Source of the DNA: an uncultured Acidobacteriota bacterium
Lineage (GTDB): Bacteria > Acidobacteriota > UBA6911 > RPQK01 > JAJDTT01
Assembly: GCA_951812665.1 (NCBI GenBank)
Contig: CATOST010000045.1
Span: forward strand, 1-64,000
Length of the DNA: 64,000 bases
Direction: 5' to 3'
The notes beneath the pieces were generated by a model. It was not told where the DNA came from and made no database searches. It saw only the letters and a program-made list of their open reading frames with translations. Made by a program: the position numbers and the translations under genes. Below are positions 1-9,230 of the stretch, one piece after another (position 1 is the first letter of the stretch; each line of letters starts with the position of its first letter).

Positions 1-1883
1 AGGTGGGCTTGGATCCGGAACGATTCCAGGAACTGTGGGAGCAAGCGGCGCCGGAACACTTGAAGGAGATCCGGGAACGCCAGGCATACAACCAGGAGAA
101 CTTCGCTTCACTTCCTCTGAGCGACTGGTTCCCCGAAGGTGTGGGGCTGCTTGAAGGCCGGTCAGAGGACGGAGAATTCATCCTGGCCCCTGAGGGGCCG
201 GTGGCGGTCAACGGCGTCTATCCCGCGGGGGTCTACACCCACGCCCTTTCGGAACGGCTCAACGGGGCTCTCCGCTCCCCCTACCTGACCAAGGAAAAGA
301 AGTTTCTCAGCCTTCAGGTCATGGGCGGAATGCTGGGAGGGCGCCGGGCGGTCGTGGACAACTGCATGCTGGGCGAGGGCATCGAAGTCTTCGACAGCTC
401 CGATCTCAACTGGCAGAAGGTTTCGACTCTTCAGGACAAAGAGCGATTTCCCGTCTACGTCGAGCTGGTCACCAAGACCAACAACCCACGGCTCCCGGAT
501 CGGCCCAAGAGAATCAAGGGGTTCACCGAGGAGAAGATGGAAGCGCCCGGATCCTATTTCGGCATCGCCCGGGCCATGCTCCACGACGTGGATGATCCTC
601 CTCGCAACGACCTTTCCCATCTGTTGCCCTTGTTTCGGGACCCGGCTCCCCAAAATCCCCGGGAAGCCTCCCGGCGCTACGCCGAGCGGAGCCGTCAGGC
701 CCTGGAAGCCTGGTCCCGGGGAACAGCCACCGAGAACGACGTTCGCTGGGTCCACTGGCTCGTCACCAACCATCTGGTGGACAATTCCACCGATCTCACT
801 CCCAAGCTGTCGGCACTGATTTCCGAGTACAGAGCCATCGAATCCAGGCTCTCGCAGCCCCAGACCATCAACTCGTTGCTGGATATGGGGACGGGACGGG
901 ACTATTCGTTGCTGCAGAACGGAGACGCCAAAAAGCCGGGTGATCCCGTGCCTCGCCGCTATCTGACCGTGCTCAGCGGCGGCCGGCCCCTGGAGACCAA
1001 CGGCAGCGGCCGGCGGGAGTTGGCGGAGCTCATTGCCTCCCCCCGAAACCCCCTCACCGCCCGGGTCATGGTGAACCGGGTCTGGAACTACCTCTTCGGC
1101 CGAGGTCTGGTGGGCACCATCAACGACTTCGGCAACTTCGGAGAGAGACCCTCCCACGGCCTGCTCCTGGACCATCTGGCTCGGCAGTTCATCGCCGACG
1201 GCTGGTCCCTGAAGCGGCTGGTCCGGCGGCTGGTTCTCACGCAATCCTTCCGGCAGTCGAGCCGAACCACCGAGGAAGCCTCCCGGATCGACCCCCAGAA
1301 CCGGCTTCTGCACCACTACCCGGTCCGGCGCTTGGAGGCCGAGGCCATCCGCGACTCGATCCTGGCCACTTCGGGCCGTCTCGATCCGTTGCGTTACGGT
1401 CCCAGCGTCGAACCCTACCGGCTGAAGACCAAGGAATACCGGAAGCTTCACGCCGGTCCGTTGGACGGACACGGGCGCCGGAGCGTCTACCTGCGCGTGA
1501 CCCGCATGGAGGGCGCCCGCTTCCTGGAGCTTTTCGATTTCCCCGTCCCCTCCGTTTCCAGAGGGCGCCGGGACGTGACCAACGTCCCTTCCCAGGCGCT
1601 GGCCATGCTCAACGACCCCTTCGTGATCCAACAGGCGGACTACTGGGCGGACCGGCTTCTGGAACGGGAGGGGGAGACGCTCCGGGAGCGCTTGGGGCGT
1701 ATGTTCAACCGGGCGTTCGCTCGGCCCCCGAGCCCCGACGAGGTGGCCCGGTTTGGCGACCTGACCCGGAAGCTGGGACGCTTGTATCAAGTCCCGCAAG
1801 AGCATATCCTGGCCAGCAAAGAGATCTGGAAGGACGTGGCCCACAGTCTCTTCAACACCAAGGAATTCATCTATCTGAGGTGA
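1..1883 (+). CDS. DUF1549/DUF1553 (PSD1-type) domain protein, C-terminal part, truncated by window start
   Basis: Open frame from window edge; motifs RNPLTARVMVNRVWNYLFGRGLVGTINDFGNFGERPSHGLLLDHLA and RDVTNVPSQALAMLNDPFV typical of DUF1553; followed directly by a DUF1501 gene. Confidence 0.9.
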   Translation, partial: VGLDPERFQELWEQAAPEHLKEIRERQAYNQENFASLPLSDWFPEGVGLLEGRSEDGEFILAPEGPVAVNGVYPAGVYTHALSERLNGALRSPYLTKEKKFLSLQVMGGMLGGRRAVVDNCMLGEGIEVFDSSDLNWQKVSTLQDKERFPVYVELVTKTNNPRLPDRPKRIKGFTEEKMEAPGSYFGIARAMLHDVDDPPRNDLSHLLPLFRDPAPQNPREASRRYAERSRQALEAWSRGTATENDVRWVHWLVTNHLVDNSTDLTPKLSALISEYRAIESRLSQPQTINSLLDMGTGRDYSLLQNGDAKKPGDPVPRRYLTVLSGGRPLETNGSGRRELAELIASPRNPLTARVMVNRVWNYLFGRGLVGTINDFGNFGERPSHGLLLDHLARQFIADGWSLKRLVRRLVLTQSFRQSSRTTEEASRIDPQNRLLHHYPVRRLEAEAIRDSILATSGRLDPLRYGPSVEPYRLKTKEYRKLHAGPLDGHGRRSVYLRVTRMEGARFLELFDFPVPSVSRGRRDVTNVPSQALAMLNDPFVIQQADYWADRLLEREGETLRERLGRMFNRAFARPPSPDEVARFGDLTRKLGRLYQVPQEHILASKEIWKDVAHSLFNTKEFIYLR

Positions 1884-1887
1884 TGTC

Positions 1888-3309
1888 ATGACCCAGCGAA
1901 TCAAGGAACAAGACGGGTGTCCGGGTTGCATCGGCAGTCCGCTCAGTCGACGCCAGATGCTTTCGCTGAGCGCCAACGGGTTTGGACTGACCGCCCTCTC
2001 CGCCCTCATGGCTGAAGACGCCTACGCGGGCCTGGTTCCGACGCCACCCACGCATTTTCGACCCCAGGTCAAGAACGTCATCCTCTGCTTCATGCCGGGC
2101 GGCGTCTCCCACATGGACACCTTCGATCCCAAACCCAAGCTCAACGAACTGCACGGCCAGCTCTCCGGCGACGGGATCCGCACCTATCAGGGTTGTCCCT
2201 GGACCTTCAAGAAATACGGCCAGGCGGGCATTGCCGTGAGTGAGCTCTTCCCCCATATCGCCACCTGCGTGGACGATCTGGCGATCGTTCGTTCCATGGT
2301 CTCCAACTTCCCTCTGCACCCGCGAGGCAACATCCTGTTTCACACGGGCCGCAACGTCGGCGGTTATCCCAGCCTGGGATCCTGGATCACCTATGCTTTG
2401 GGAAGCGAGAACAGGAACCTGCCCGGCTACGTTCTTCTCCATCCGGAAAGCACGTCGATTCCGCCGGGTGGTTTGGAGAACTTCTCCAACGGTTTCCTCC
2501 CCGCAACCCACCAGGCGTTGCCGGTGAAGGCGGAGGGCACACCCATCGAAAACCTGGTCCCGGCCGACGAGAGCGCCATCCAGAACACCAAATTGTCGGT
2601 GCTGCTGGACCAGGACCGGGAGTTTCTGGCCGAGGCCGGGAAGAACGACGCCATCGAGTCGGCCATCCGCAACTACGAAATGGCCTACCGAATGCAGTCC
2701 CTGGTCCCCGATGTGCTGGACCTGTCGCGCGAGACCGAAGCCACCAAGCGGCTCTACGGGCTGGACACCTCCAATAAGGACCAGCGGAACTATGCCCTGC
2801 AATGCCTCCGGGCGCGGCGCCTGATCGAGTCGGGCGTGCGATTCGTGGAGGTGACGCCTCCTGTCCTGTTCGGAGCTACGAACGGCACCTGGGACCAGCA
2901 CACGATCCTGAAGAAGGGACACGAGGGGAACGCCCTGGTGGCGGACCAAGCGGTGGCCGCCCTGATCAAGGATCTCAAGTCCCGAGGAATGCTGGAAGAG
3001 ACGCTGGTCATCTGGGGCACCGAGTTCGGCCGAACGCCGGACACCGGAAACGGGGACGGGCGCGACCACCTGGAGACGGCCTTCACCATCTGGATGGCCG
3101 GAGGAGGTGTCAAGGGTGGGACGCTGTACGGCCGGACCGACGAGATCGGCAAGACCGTGGTCGAAAACAAGACCACCGTCCATGACCTGCACGCCACCAT
3201 CCTGCATCTGTTGGGGCTGGACCATGAACGCCTGGTCTATCGTTTCGGGGGCCGCGACGAGAGTCTGACCGACGTCCACGGCCGCGTAGTCCACGAAATC
3301 CTGGCCTGA
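1888..3309 (+). CDS. DUF1501 domain-containing protein (sulfatase-like fold)
   Basis: LSRRQMLSLSANGFGLTAL Tat-like N-terminus; FMPGGVSHMDTFDPKPKLNELHG and WGTEFGRTPDTGNGDGRDH motifs. Confidence 0.92.
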   Translation: MTQRIKEQDGCPGCIGSPLSRRQMLSLSANGFGLTALSALMAEDAYAGLVPTPPTHFRPQVKNVILCFMPGGVSHMDTFDPKPKLNELHGQLSGDGIRTYQGCPWTFKKYGQAGIAVSELFPHIATCVDDLAIVRSMVSNFPLHPRGNILFHTGRNVGGYPSLGSWITYALGSENRNLPGYVLLHPESTSIPPGGLENFSNGFLPATHQALPVKAEGTPIENLVPADESAIQNTKLSVLLDQDREFLAEAGKNDAIESAIRNYEMAYRMQSLVPDVLDLSRETEATKRLYGLDTSNKDQRNYALQCLRARRLIESGVRFVEVTPPVLFGATNGTWDQHTILKKGHEGNALVADQAVAALIKDLKSRGMLEETLVIWGTEFGRTPDTGNGDGRDHLETAFTIWMAGGGVKGGTLYGRTDEIGKTVVENKTTVHDLHATILHLLGLDHERLVYRFGGRDESLTDVHGRVVHEILA

Positions 3310-3348
3310 CGTCGGGGCTGTCCGGTTGGCCGTCATCCAACTTTACCC

Positions 3349-4287
3349 ATGCCCCACCATCGCCCTCTGCTGGCAGACAACATCCTCGAACTCATCGGCA
3401 ACACGCCGCTGGTCCGGGTCCAGCGCCTGACTCGTCCCGGATCGGCCGAGGTCCTGCTGAAGTTGGAGTCCCTGAACCCCTCCTTCAGCGTCAAGGACAG
3501 GATCGCCTACGCCATGCTGAAACAGGCGCAGGACGAGGGCAGGATCCATCCGGGAAAGACGGTCATCGTCGAGCCCACCAGCGGGAACACCGGCATCGGT
3601 CTGGCCATGGCGGCGGCCGTCATGGGGTACCGCCTGATCCTGACCATGCCCGACACCATGTCCATGGAACGTAGGCGCGTCCTTCAGGCCATGGGCGCCG
3701 AACTGGTCCTGACCCCCGAGATCCGCGGAATGACCGCCGCCATCGACAAGGCGGAAGAACTGGTGAGCCGGCTTCCCGACGCCTACATGCCGCAGCAATT
3801 CAACAACCCGGCCAATCCCCGGGTTCACCGCCAGACCACTGCGGTGGAGATCCTGGAAGCAACGGACGGGAGATTGGATGCGTTCGTGGCCGGCGTCGGT
3901 ACGGGAGGCACCATCACCGGTGTGGGTGAGATCCTGAAACAGGAATTGGGAGACGTTCTGATCGTCGCCGTCGAGCCGGCGGAGTCCCCAGTGCTGGCGG
4001 GAGGAGAGCCGGGGCCCCACGAGATCCAGGGGATCGGAGCCGGCTTCGTCCCGTCGGTCCTGAATCGCAGCGTCATCGACGAGATCGTCCACGTCCAGTT
4101 CGAGGACGCCCGCCGGGTCACCCGGAATCTGGCTCGCAAAGAGGGCATCTTCGCGGGCATCTCATCCGGGTCCAATTGCTGGGCCGCGCTCCGGATCGCC
4201 CAAAGGCTGGGGAAAGACGCCCGGGTCGTCGCCATGGTCTGCGACCTCGGCGAACGCTACCTGAGCCATCCGGTCTATGCGGAGTAG
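3349..4287 (+). CDS. cysK: Cysteine synthase A (O-acetylserine sulfhydrylase)
   Basis: LIGNTPLVRVQRL, NPSFSVKDRIAYAML, EPTSGNTGIGLA, GVGTGGTITGVG motifs. Confidence 0.95.
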   Translation: MPHHRPLLADNILELIGNTPLVRVQRLTRPGSAEVLLKLESLNPSFSVKDRIAYAMLKQAQDEGRIHPGKTVIVEPTSGNTGIGLAMAAAVMGYRLILTMPDTMSMERRRVLQAMGAELVLTPEIRGMTAAIDKAEELVSRLPDAYMPQQFNNPANPRVHRQTTAVEILEATDGRLDAFVAGVGTGGTITGVGEILKQELGDVLIVAVEPAESPVLAGGEPGPHEIQGIGAGFVPSVLNRSVIDEIVHVQFEDARRVTRNLARKEGIFAGISSGSNCWAALRIAQRLGKDARVVAMVCDLGERYLSHPVYAE

Positions 4288-4403
4288 AGGAGCGGCGTCT
4301 TTTAGGCGCCGACAGGGGGGGCAAGGGGGGAGGGAGTCCACTTTACGCTTTCCTCCCGCCGACCAGTAGCGGGCGACTTCCATTCGCCGATCAATGGAAG
4401 ACA

Positions 4404-4450
4404 GGGGGACTGAAAGTCCCCCCTCCCAGTGGGCGACAAGAAAGTCGCCC
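4404..4450. terminator. Tandem hairpins between convergent genes, candidate bidirectional terminator / palindromic repeat unit
   Basis: GGGGGACT-GAA-AGTCCCCC (4404-4422) and GGGCGAC-AAGAAA-GTCGCCC (4431-4450), located between convergent cysK and the M23 gene. Confidence 0.6.
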
Positions 4451-4458
4451 CTCCAGTC

Positions 4459-5808
4459 TCATTCCCCGGGAGTTTCCAACCTCGATAGGACTCGCTTGCG
4501 GACCCAGGCCGGGTCCCACCACTCGATGGGATTGACCTGGGTGCCGTGGAGGACCATGGTGAAGTGCAGGTGGTCCCCACCTGCCAGGCCGGTCTGACCG
4601 GTCCTTCCCAGCGATTGCCCTTTTCGGACCCCTTCTCCCACCTTCACGTCGAAGCGGCTCAGGTGCGCATACAGCGACTGGAGCCCCAGACCATGATCCA
4701 CGACCACGGTGTTGCCGTAGATCCCCAGATAGTCGGCAAAGATGACGACACCGTCGTTGGAACACTCCACCGGAGCCTGAGCCAGTGAGGCCAGATCGAA
4801 TCCCAGATGGGTCTGTTCGTCGATCCTCTTCCCCCGGTAAAGGTAGGTGCGGAAATCAGCGAAGGAGGACTCAACCTGGGAATTGCTCAACTGCAGAAAC
4901 TCCTCGGTCCAGAGGGGAGTAGCGGCGGTCTGGGCCGCCATCTCGGCAATCTGCCGGTTGTTGACCCGGCGCAACGATCCGTTGACCTCGAGGAACGTCT
5001 CCAGTAGATCGGAGGTTGTGCGGACTTGGTCGCTTCGCTCCACTATCCGAGGCAGAACCCGTTCCATGAAGCGGTCGGAGATATTGATGTTTCGCTTTCG
5101 AAAACGTCCCGGAAACACCTTTTTCCAAAAGTTTTCCCGGCCTCGATTACCGGCCGTGTCCTGAGCCCATACCGTCATGGAGGTTTCTCTGTTCTGATCG
5201 TGTCCCAGGGCGAAAAGACAGATGTAGACGCCTTCTTCTTGGGAGGGGACGGGGTACCCCGCGTAGATCCGGTCCCCCACTTGGATTCCGCTGGAATGGA
5301 CCGGCTCGGACAATCTGTACCGGACGGCGGCGGATCCACCCTGACGGATATAGTGCTGGTTGGAGAGAACTTCAATTCGAGGAGGGGTGCGATCCAAATG
5401 GAAGGTCTGCTCCTCGACCGTTTCCCGTGACCAGAGTCCCAGACTCGCGTGGTCCTGAACCTGCATCTCCAGCGTGAACTGGCCTTCTGCCAGTTCATCA
5501 CGCGGGGCCAGATCGGACACACGGAGTTCCAGCCGGCGCTCGAGAGTTCCGTCCGTCCAGAGAAAACCGGCCTGGGAGAAGTTCTCTTCGTGCACCACCT
5601 GTTCTCCTCTCTGCTGGCGCAGCAGGAGCCGCAGGGACTTGAGTCCCCGTCCTTTGTCTCTGATCTCCACCTGGAGCTCGGTCTTGGGTCCGACGATCTC
5701 GGGTGGATCGATCCATAGAACTTCGGGAGGCGTCGAGTCCCAAGTGGCGACGGCCCAAACGGTCGCAAGACCCACCACCAGAATCAATGCCGCCGCCAAC
5801 GGTTTCAT
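4459..5808 (-). CDS. M23 family metallopeptidase with N-terminal signal anchor and Ig-like region
   Basis: C-terminal YGNTVVVDHGLGLQSLYAHLSRFDVKVGEGVRKGQSLGRTGQTGLAGGDHLHF (LytM/M23). Confidence 0.92.
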   Translation of the reverse strand: MKPLAAALILVVGLATVWAVATWDSTPPEVLWIDPPEIVGPKTELQVEIRDKGRGLKSLRLLLRQQRGEQVVHEENFSQAGFLWTDGTLERRLELRVSDLAPRDELAEGQFTLEMQVQDHASLGLWSRETVEEQTFHLDRTPPRIEVLSNQHYIRQGGSAAVRYRLSEPVHSSGIQVGDRIYAGYPVPSQEEGVYICLFALGHDQNRETSMTVWAQDTAGNRGRENFWKKVFPGRFRKRNINISDRFMERVLPRIVERSDQVRTTSDLLETFLEVNGSLRRVNNRQIAEMAAQTAATPLWTEEFLQLSNSQVESSFADFRTYLYRGKRIDEQTHLGFDLASLAQAPVECSNDGVVIFADYLGIYGNTVVVDHGLGLQSLYAHLSRFDVKVGEGVRKGQSLGRTGQTGLAGGDHLHFTMVLHGTQVNPIEWWDPAWVRKRVLSRLETPGE

Positions 5809-5939
5809 ACATCAATCCTCGTCGTCATTATCTCGTAGAAGCCTTACAGAAGCCCCCTTGCGGGTCAACGGCTTCCGACTCGATTATGGTCCGGGTTGTC
5901 CAATTGACAGTGTCTGACCCCCCGACTAAACTCCCGGCC

Positions 5940-7142
5940 ATGAGTGTTCAAGAGCGAACGGGATTGAAGATTTCACAGCGGCTCATGCAGCTTCAGGAGT
6001 CGGCGACCATTGCGGTCAGCAACCGAGCCGCCGAGCTTCGCCGGGATGGGGTCGACGTGGTGAGCCTGGGGGCGGGAGAACCCGATTTTCCGACTCCGGC
6101 TCACATTCGAAAACATGCTCTGGATTGCATCGAAGCGGGAGAAACCAAGTACGCCAAACCCGCGTCGGGAGTTCCCGAGGCCAAGGCTGCCGCGGCCGAG
6201 AAGCTTCGCCGTGAGAACTCGCTGGAGTACTCTCCCTCCCAGATTCTGGTCACCGTCGGCGGCAAGGAGGGTCTCTGGCTCGCCTTCGCCACCCTCCTGG
6301 ACCCTGGAGACGAGGTCATCATCCCCGCTCCCTACTGGGTTTCGTACCCGGAACAGGTGAAGATCGCCGGCGGCGTGCCCGTGTTCGTGAGCGCGACCGT
6401 CGATGCCGATTTCAAGATCACCCCGCGGCAGCTGCGGGAGGCGCTGACGCCTCGGACCGCGGCGGTCATCTTCAACTCTCCGAGCAATCCCAGCGGGACC
6501 GCCTACAGCCCCGAGGAGACGGACGCGTTGGCCGAGGTTCTGGCCGAACGGGATGACGTGGCCGTCATCAGCGACGAGATCTACGATCGGCTTCTATACG
6601 GTGGCCGGACCTACAAGAGCTTTGCGGCCACGTCCTCTCACGCCTATGAGCAGACCCTGACCTTCAACTCCATGTCCAAGAGCTATTCCATGACCGGATG
6701 GCGCATCGGCTACGTGGCAGGGTCCCAGGACGTGATCCGCAACATGGGCAAGCTCCAGTCCCAGACCACCAGCGGCGCCGCGACCTTCACCATGCATGCC
6801 ATGGCTGCGGCTCTCACCGGAAGTCAAGACTGCGTCGAAGAGATGCGCTCCGAGTTCGAGCGGCGCGCCAAGGTCCTGCACGGCCGGCTCAATGCCATTC
6901 CCGGCGTGGTCTGTCCCGAACCGGCCGGGGCTTTCTACGTATTTCCTGACGTCTCGGCAACGTACTCCCGCCTGGGGGTTTCGGGGTCGGTCGAATGGAC
7001 GACGCGGCTGCTGGGCGAAGCCCATCTGGCCGTGGTGCCCGGCGCCGCCTTCGGGCTCGACAACTGCGTGCGGCTCAGCTTCGCCACCAGCATGGACGTG
7101 ATTCAGGAGGGTCTGGACCGGCTGGAACGGTTCCTCGGCTGA
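5940..7142 (+). CDS. Pyridoxal phosphate-dependent aminotransferase class I/II (aspartate aminotransferase-like)
   Basis: LGAGEPDFPTPAHI, NSPSNPSGTAYSPEE, ISDEIYDRLLY, NSMSKSYSMTGWRIGY; ATG at 5940 preferred over the ORF-track start. Confidence 0.93.
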   Translation: MSVQERTGLKISQRLMQLQESATIAVSNRAAELRRDGVDVVSLGAGEPDFPTPAHIRKHALDCIEAGETKYAKPASGVPEAKAAAAEKLRRENSLEYSPSQILVTVGGKEGLWLAFATLLDPGDEVIIPAPYWVSYPEQVKIAGGVPVFVSATVDADFKITPRQLREALTPRTAAVIFNSPSNPSGTAYSPEETDALAEVLAERDDVAVISDEIYDRLLYGGRTYKSFAATSSHAYEQTLTFNSMSKSYSMTGWRIGYVAGSQDVIRNMGKLQSQTTSGAATFTMHAMAAALTGSQDCVEEMRSEFERRAKVLHGRLNAIPGVVCPEPAGAFYVFPDVSATYSRLGVSGSVEWTTRLLGEAHLAVVPGAAFGLDNCVRLSFATSMDVIQEGLDRLERFLG

Positions 7143-7183
7143 TCCCCGCCGGCCGCTCGGGAACGATGCTCTCGACGTCGTGG

Positions 7184-7498
7184 TCAGCCGACCCAGTCCT
7201 CGGCAGACGGATACACCGGCGCGGCCTGTTCCACCACCAGCTCACCGTCGAACCAGTTGCTAGTCGTGTGCTTCCAGCGCAGGAAATGGGGCGCTTGGCG
7301 GTGGGCCTCCAAAGCCTCCCGGTCCCAATAGACTTCGTAGAGAAAGATCCGGTTCGGGTCGTCCACATCCGCCAGCACGTCGAATCTGAGGCAGCCGGGC
7401 TCGTCCTGGACCGAGTGGCTGGCATCGTCTAGCATGGCCTCCATGAAAGCCTCCCGATGCGGAGGCTGAATCCGGATCGTGACCAGAAGAGCGATCAT
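7184..7498 (-). CDS. Antibiotic biosynthesis monooxygenase (ABM/YgiN-like) family protein
   Basis: About 104 aa; DEPGCLRFDVLADVDDPNRIFLYEVYWDREALEAHRQAPHF. Confidence 0.85.
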   Translation of the reverse strand: MIALLVTIRIQPPHREAFMEAMLDDASHSVQDEPGCLRFDVLADVDDPNRIFLYEVYWDREALEAHRQAPHFLRWKHTTSNWFDGELVVEQAAPVYPSAEDWVG

Positions 7499-7560
7499 TC
7501 CATGTTCCCCTTATCGCCTTTTTCTCGAGGCTGTGTTTCCCCTCTAACGAGAGCTGTACT

Positions 7561-9135
7561 ATGACTAACCCGATCTCCGTTCTCAGCGGCCTGCTCCTTT
7601 TGGCCGGATCTCTGGTCCCACCCCTGGCGGCTCAAGCGTTGGTGGTCGGAGACCGGAAGCAACTCTTCGTCGACCATCGTTTCATCGAATCCAGCGACGG
7701 AATCACCCTCCGCATGAACCCTCCTTACCAGACGGGTGAGCCTCTGGTCGTGGTGGACCAGCCGTGGGAAGAGGGTGCAAAGATCCACGTCTATTGCAGC
7801 GTGATGAAGGAAGAAGGTCCCGACGGGGTCCGGATTCGCCTCTGGTACGATCTGTATACGGGTCAAGGCCGGCCCCGGCAGGGTTTCCGTGCCATCTGCT
7901 ACGCCGAGTCGAACGACGGCATCCGGTTCCGAAAACCGGTCCTGGGATTGGTGGAGAAGGACGGATCCCGGGAGAACAACCTGGTCATGCCCACCGACCT
8001 TTCGGTGATGACCGTCGGGGGCGGATCGGTTGCCAGGGACGACAATCCCGGCACGCCGGCCGAAAAACGGTACCGGTCCTGGTCCAAGCTCTACACCATC
8101 CCGGGAACGCGCAAGGGAGGGAACGCCTTCTGGTACTCCGCGGACGGACTTCGCTGGCATCTGGAGGAGACGCTCCCCACCGGACTGCGGGCCGCCGACA
8201 CGCAGCCCAGCTGGTTCTGGGATCCGACGATCGGACGCTATCGGGGCTACAGCCGGGAGGTCCATCCCCGGATGATCGGGTACAACGAGTCGGACGACAT
8301 GACCCACTGGGAGAACTTCGAAATCGTCCTCTTGCCCGATGCCCGGGACTTGGCGCCCCTGGTCGATTTTCTGCCCCGGCGCCAGCAGTCGCGCGCTTCC
8401 GAGAAGGCCCACCAGGTGGAGACTGTTTTCGGACCCGGCTACACCGTCGTCGGTCCTTTGTCACTGGACTTCTACGGAACGGGCGTCTTTCGCTACGCGC
8501 AGGCCCAGGACGCCTACTTCGCCATGATTCCCATCTACTATCACTACCGCCATCTCCATCCCACCACGGCGGACGTCCAACTGGCGGTGAGCCGCGACGG
8601 CCGGAATTTCCAACGCCTGGGCGAGCGCCAGTCGTTTCTGCGCCTGGGTCACGCCGGCAGCTTCGGATCCAAGTGGATGTGGGGAATGCCCCGGCCCATC
8701 CGCATGGGCAACGAGCTCTGGATCTACTACGTGGGGACCAACTGGGACCACGCCGACCGCGTCGACCCCGATCCCGGCGGGCGCAGGTCGGCCGTCTCCA
8801 GAGCGATCCTTCGCCTGGATGGATTCGTCTCTGCCGACGCCGGCTACCGGGGAGGTTGGCTGTCGACTCCTCCCATCCGCTTTAGCGGCAACCGGCTGGA
8901 GTTGAACCTGGATACGAGCGCGGGCGGCGAAGCGCTGGTGGAGATCCAGGACCCTCAGGGCCGGCCCATTCCAGGGTTCGCCCTGGAGGACGCCGACCCC
9001 ATGAACGGGAACGACGTTGCTTTCCCGGTTTCGTGGAAGGGACGGAGGGACGTGTCGAGCTTGGCGGGACGGGAAGTCCGTCTGCGCATCAAGCTCAGAA
9101 ACTCCAAGCTCTACGCCTTCCAATTCGTTCGTTAG
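7561..9135 (+). CDS. Secreted protein of unknown function, glycosidase-like beta-propeller style repeats
   Basis: Signal peptide; LVVGDRKQLFVDHRFIESSDGITLRMNPP; a degraded paralog is present at 18912-19879. Confidence 0.7.
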   Translation: MTNPISVLSGLLLLAGSLVPPLAAQALVVGDRKQLFVDHRFIESSDGITLRMNPPYQTGEPLVVVDQPWEEGAKIHVYCSVMKEEGPDGVRIRLWYDLYTGQGRPRQGFRAICYAESNDGIRFRKPVLGLVEKDGSRENNLVMPTDLSVMTVGGGSVARDDNPGTPAEKRYRSWSKLYTIPGTRKGGNAFWYSADGLRWHLEETLPTGLRAADTQPSWFWDPTIGRYRGYSREVHPRMIGYNESDDMTHWENFEIVLLPDARDLAPLVDFLPRRQQSRASEKAHQVETVFGPGYTVVGPLSLDFYGTGVFRYAQAQDAYFAMIPIYYHYRHLHPTTADVQLAVSRDGRNFQRLGERQSFLRLGHAGSFGSKWMWGMPRPIRMGNELWIYYVGTNWDHADRVDPDPGGRRSAVSRAILRLDGFVSADAGYRGGWLSTPPIRFSGNRLELNLDTSAGGEALVEIQDPQGRPIPGFALEDADPMNGNDVAFPVSWKGRRDVSSLAGREVRLRIKLRNSKLYAFQFVR

Positions 9136-9230
9136 CCCGACGGTTTGAAATTGCTTCGGGGAGTGATATATCAGTTGGAGGTCAGGTTTCCGGTCCACCG
9201 ACGGGGCAGAGGGGCTGAAGGGAGTACCAG

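Noticed and set aside
162-2009. 615-aa ORF on the minus strand
   Set aside because: Antisense to the well-supported DUF1553 gene; low-complexity GC-driven composition with no family motifs
1867-3336. 489-aa ORF on the minus strand
   Set aside because: Shadow ORF antisense to the DUF1501 gene
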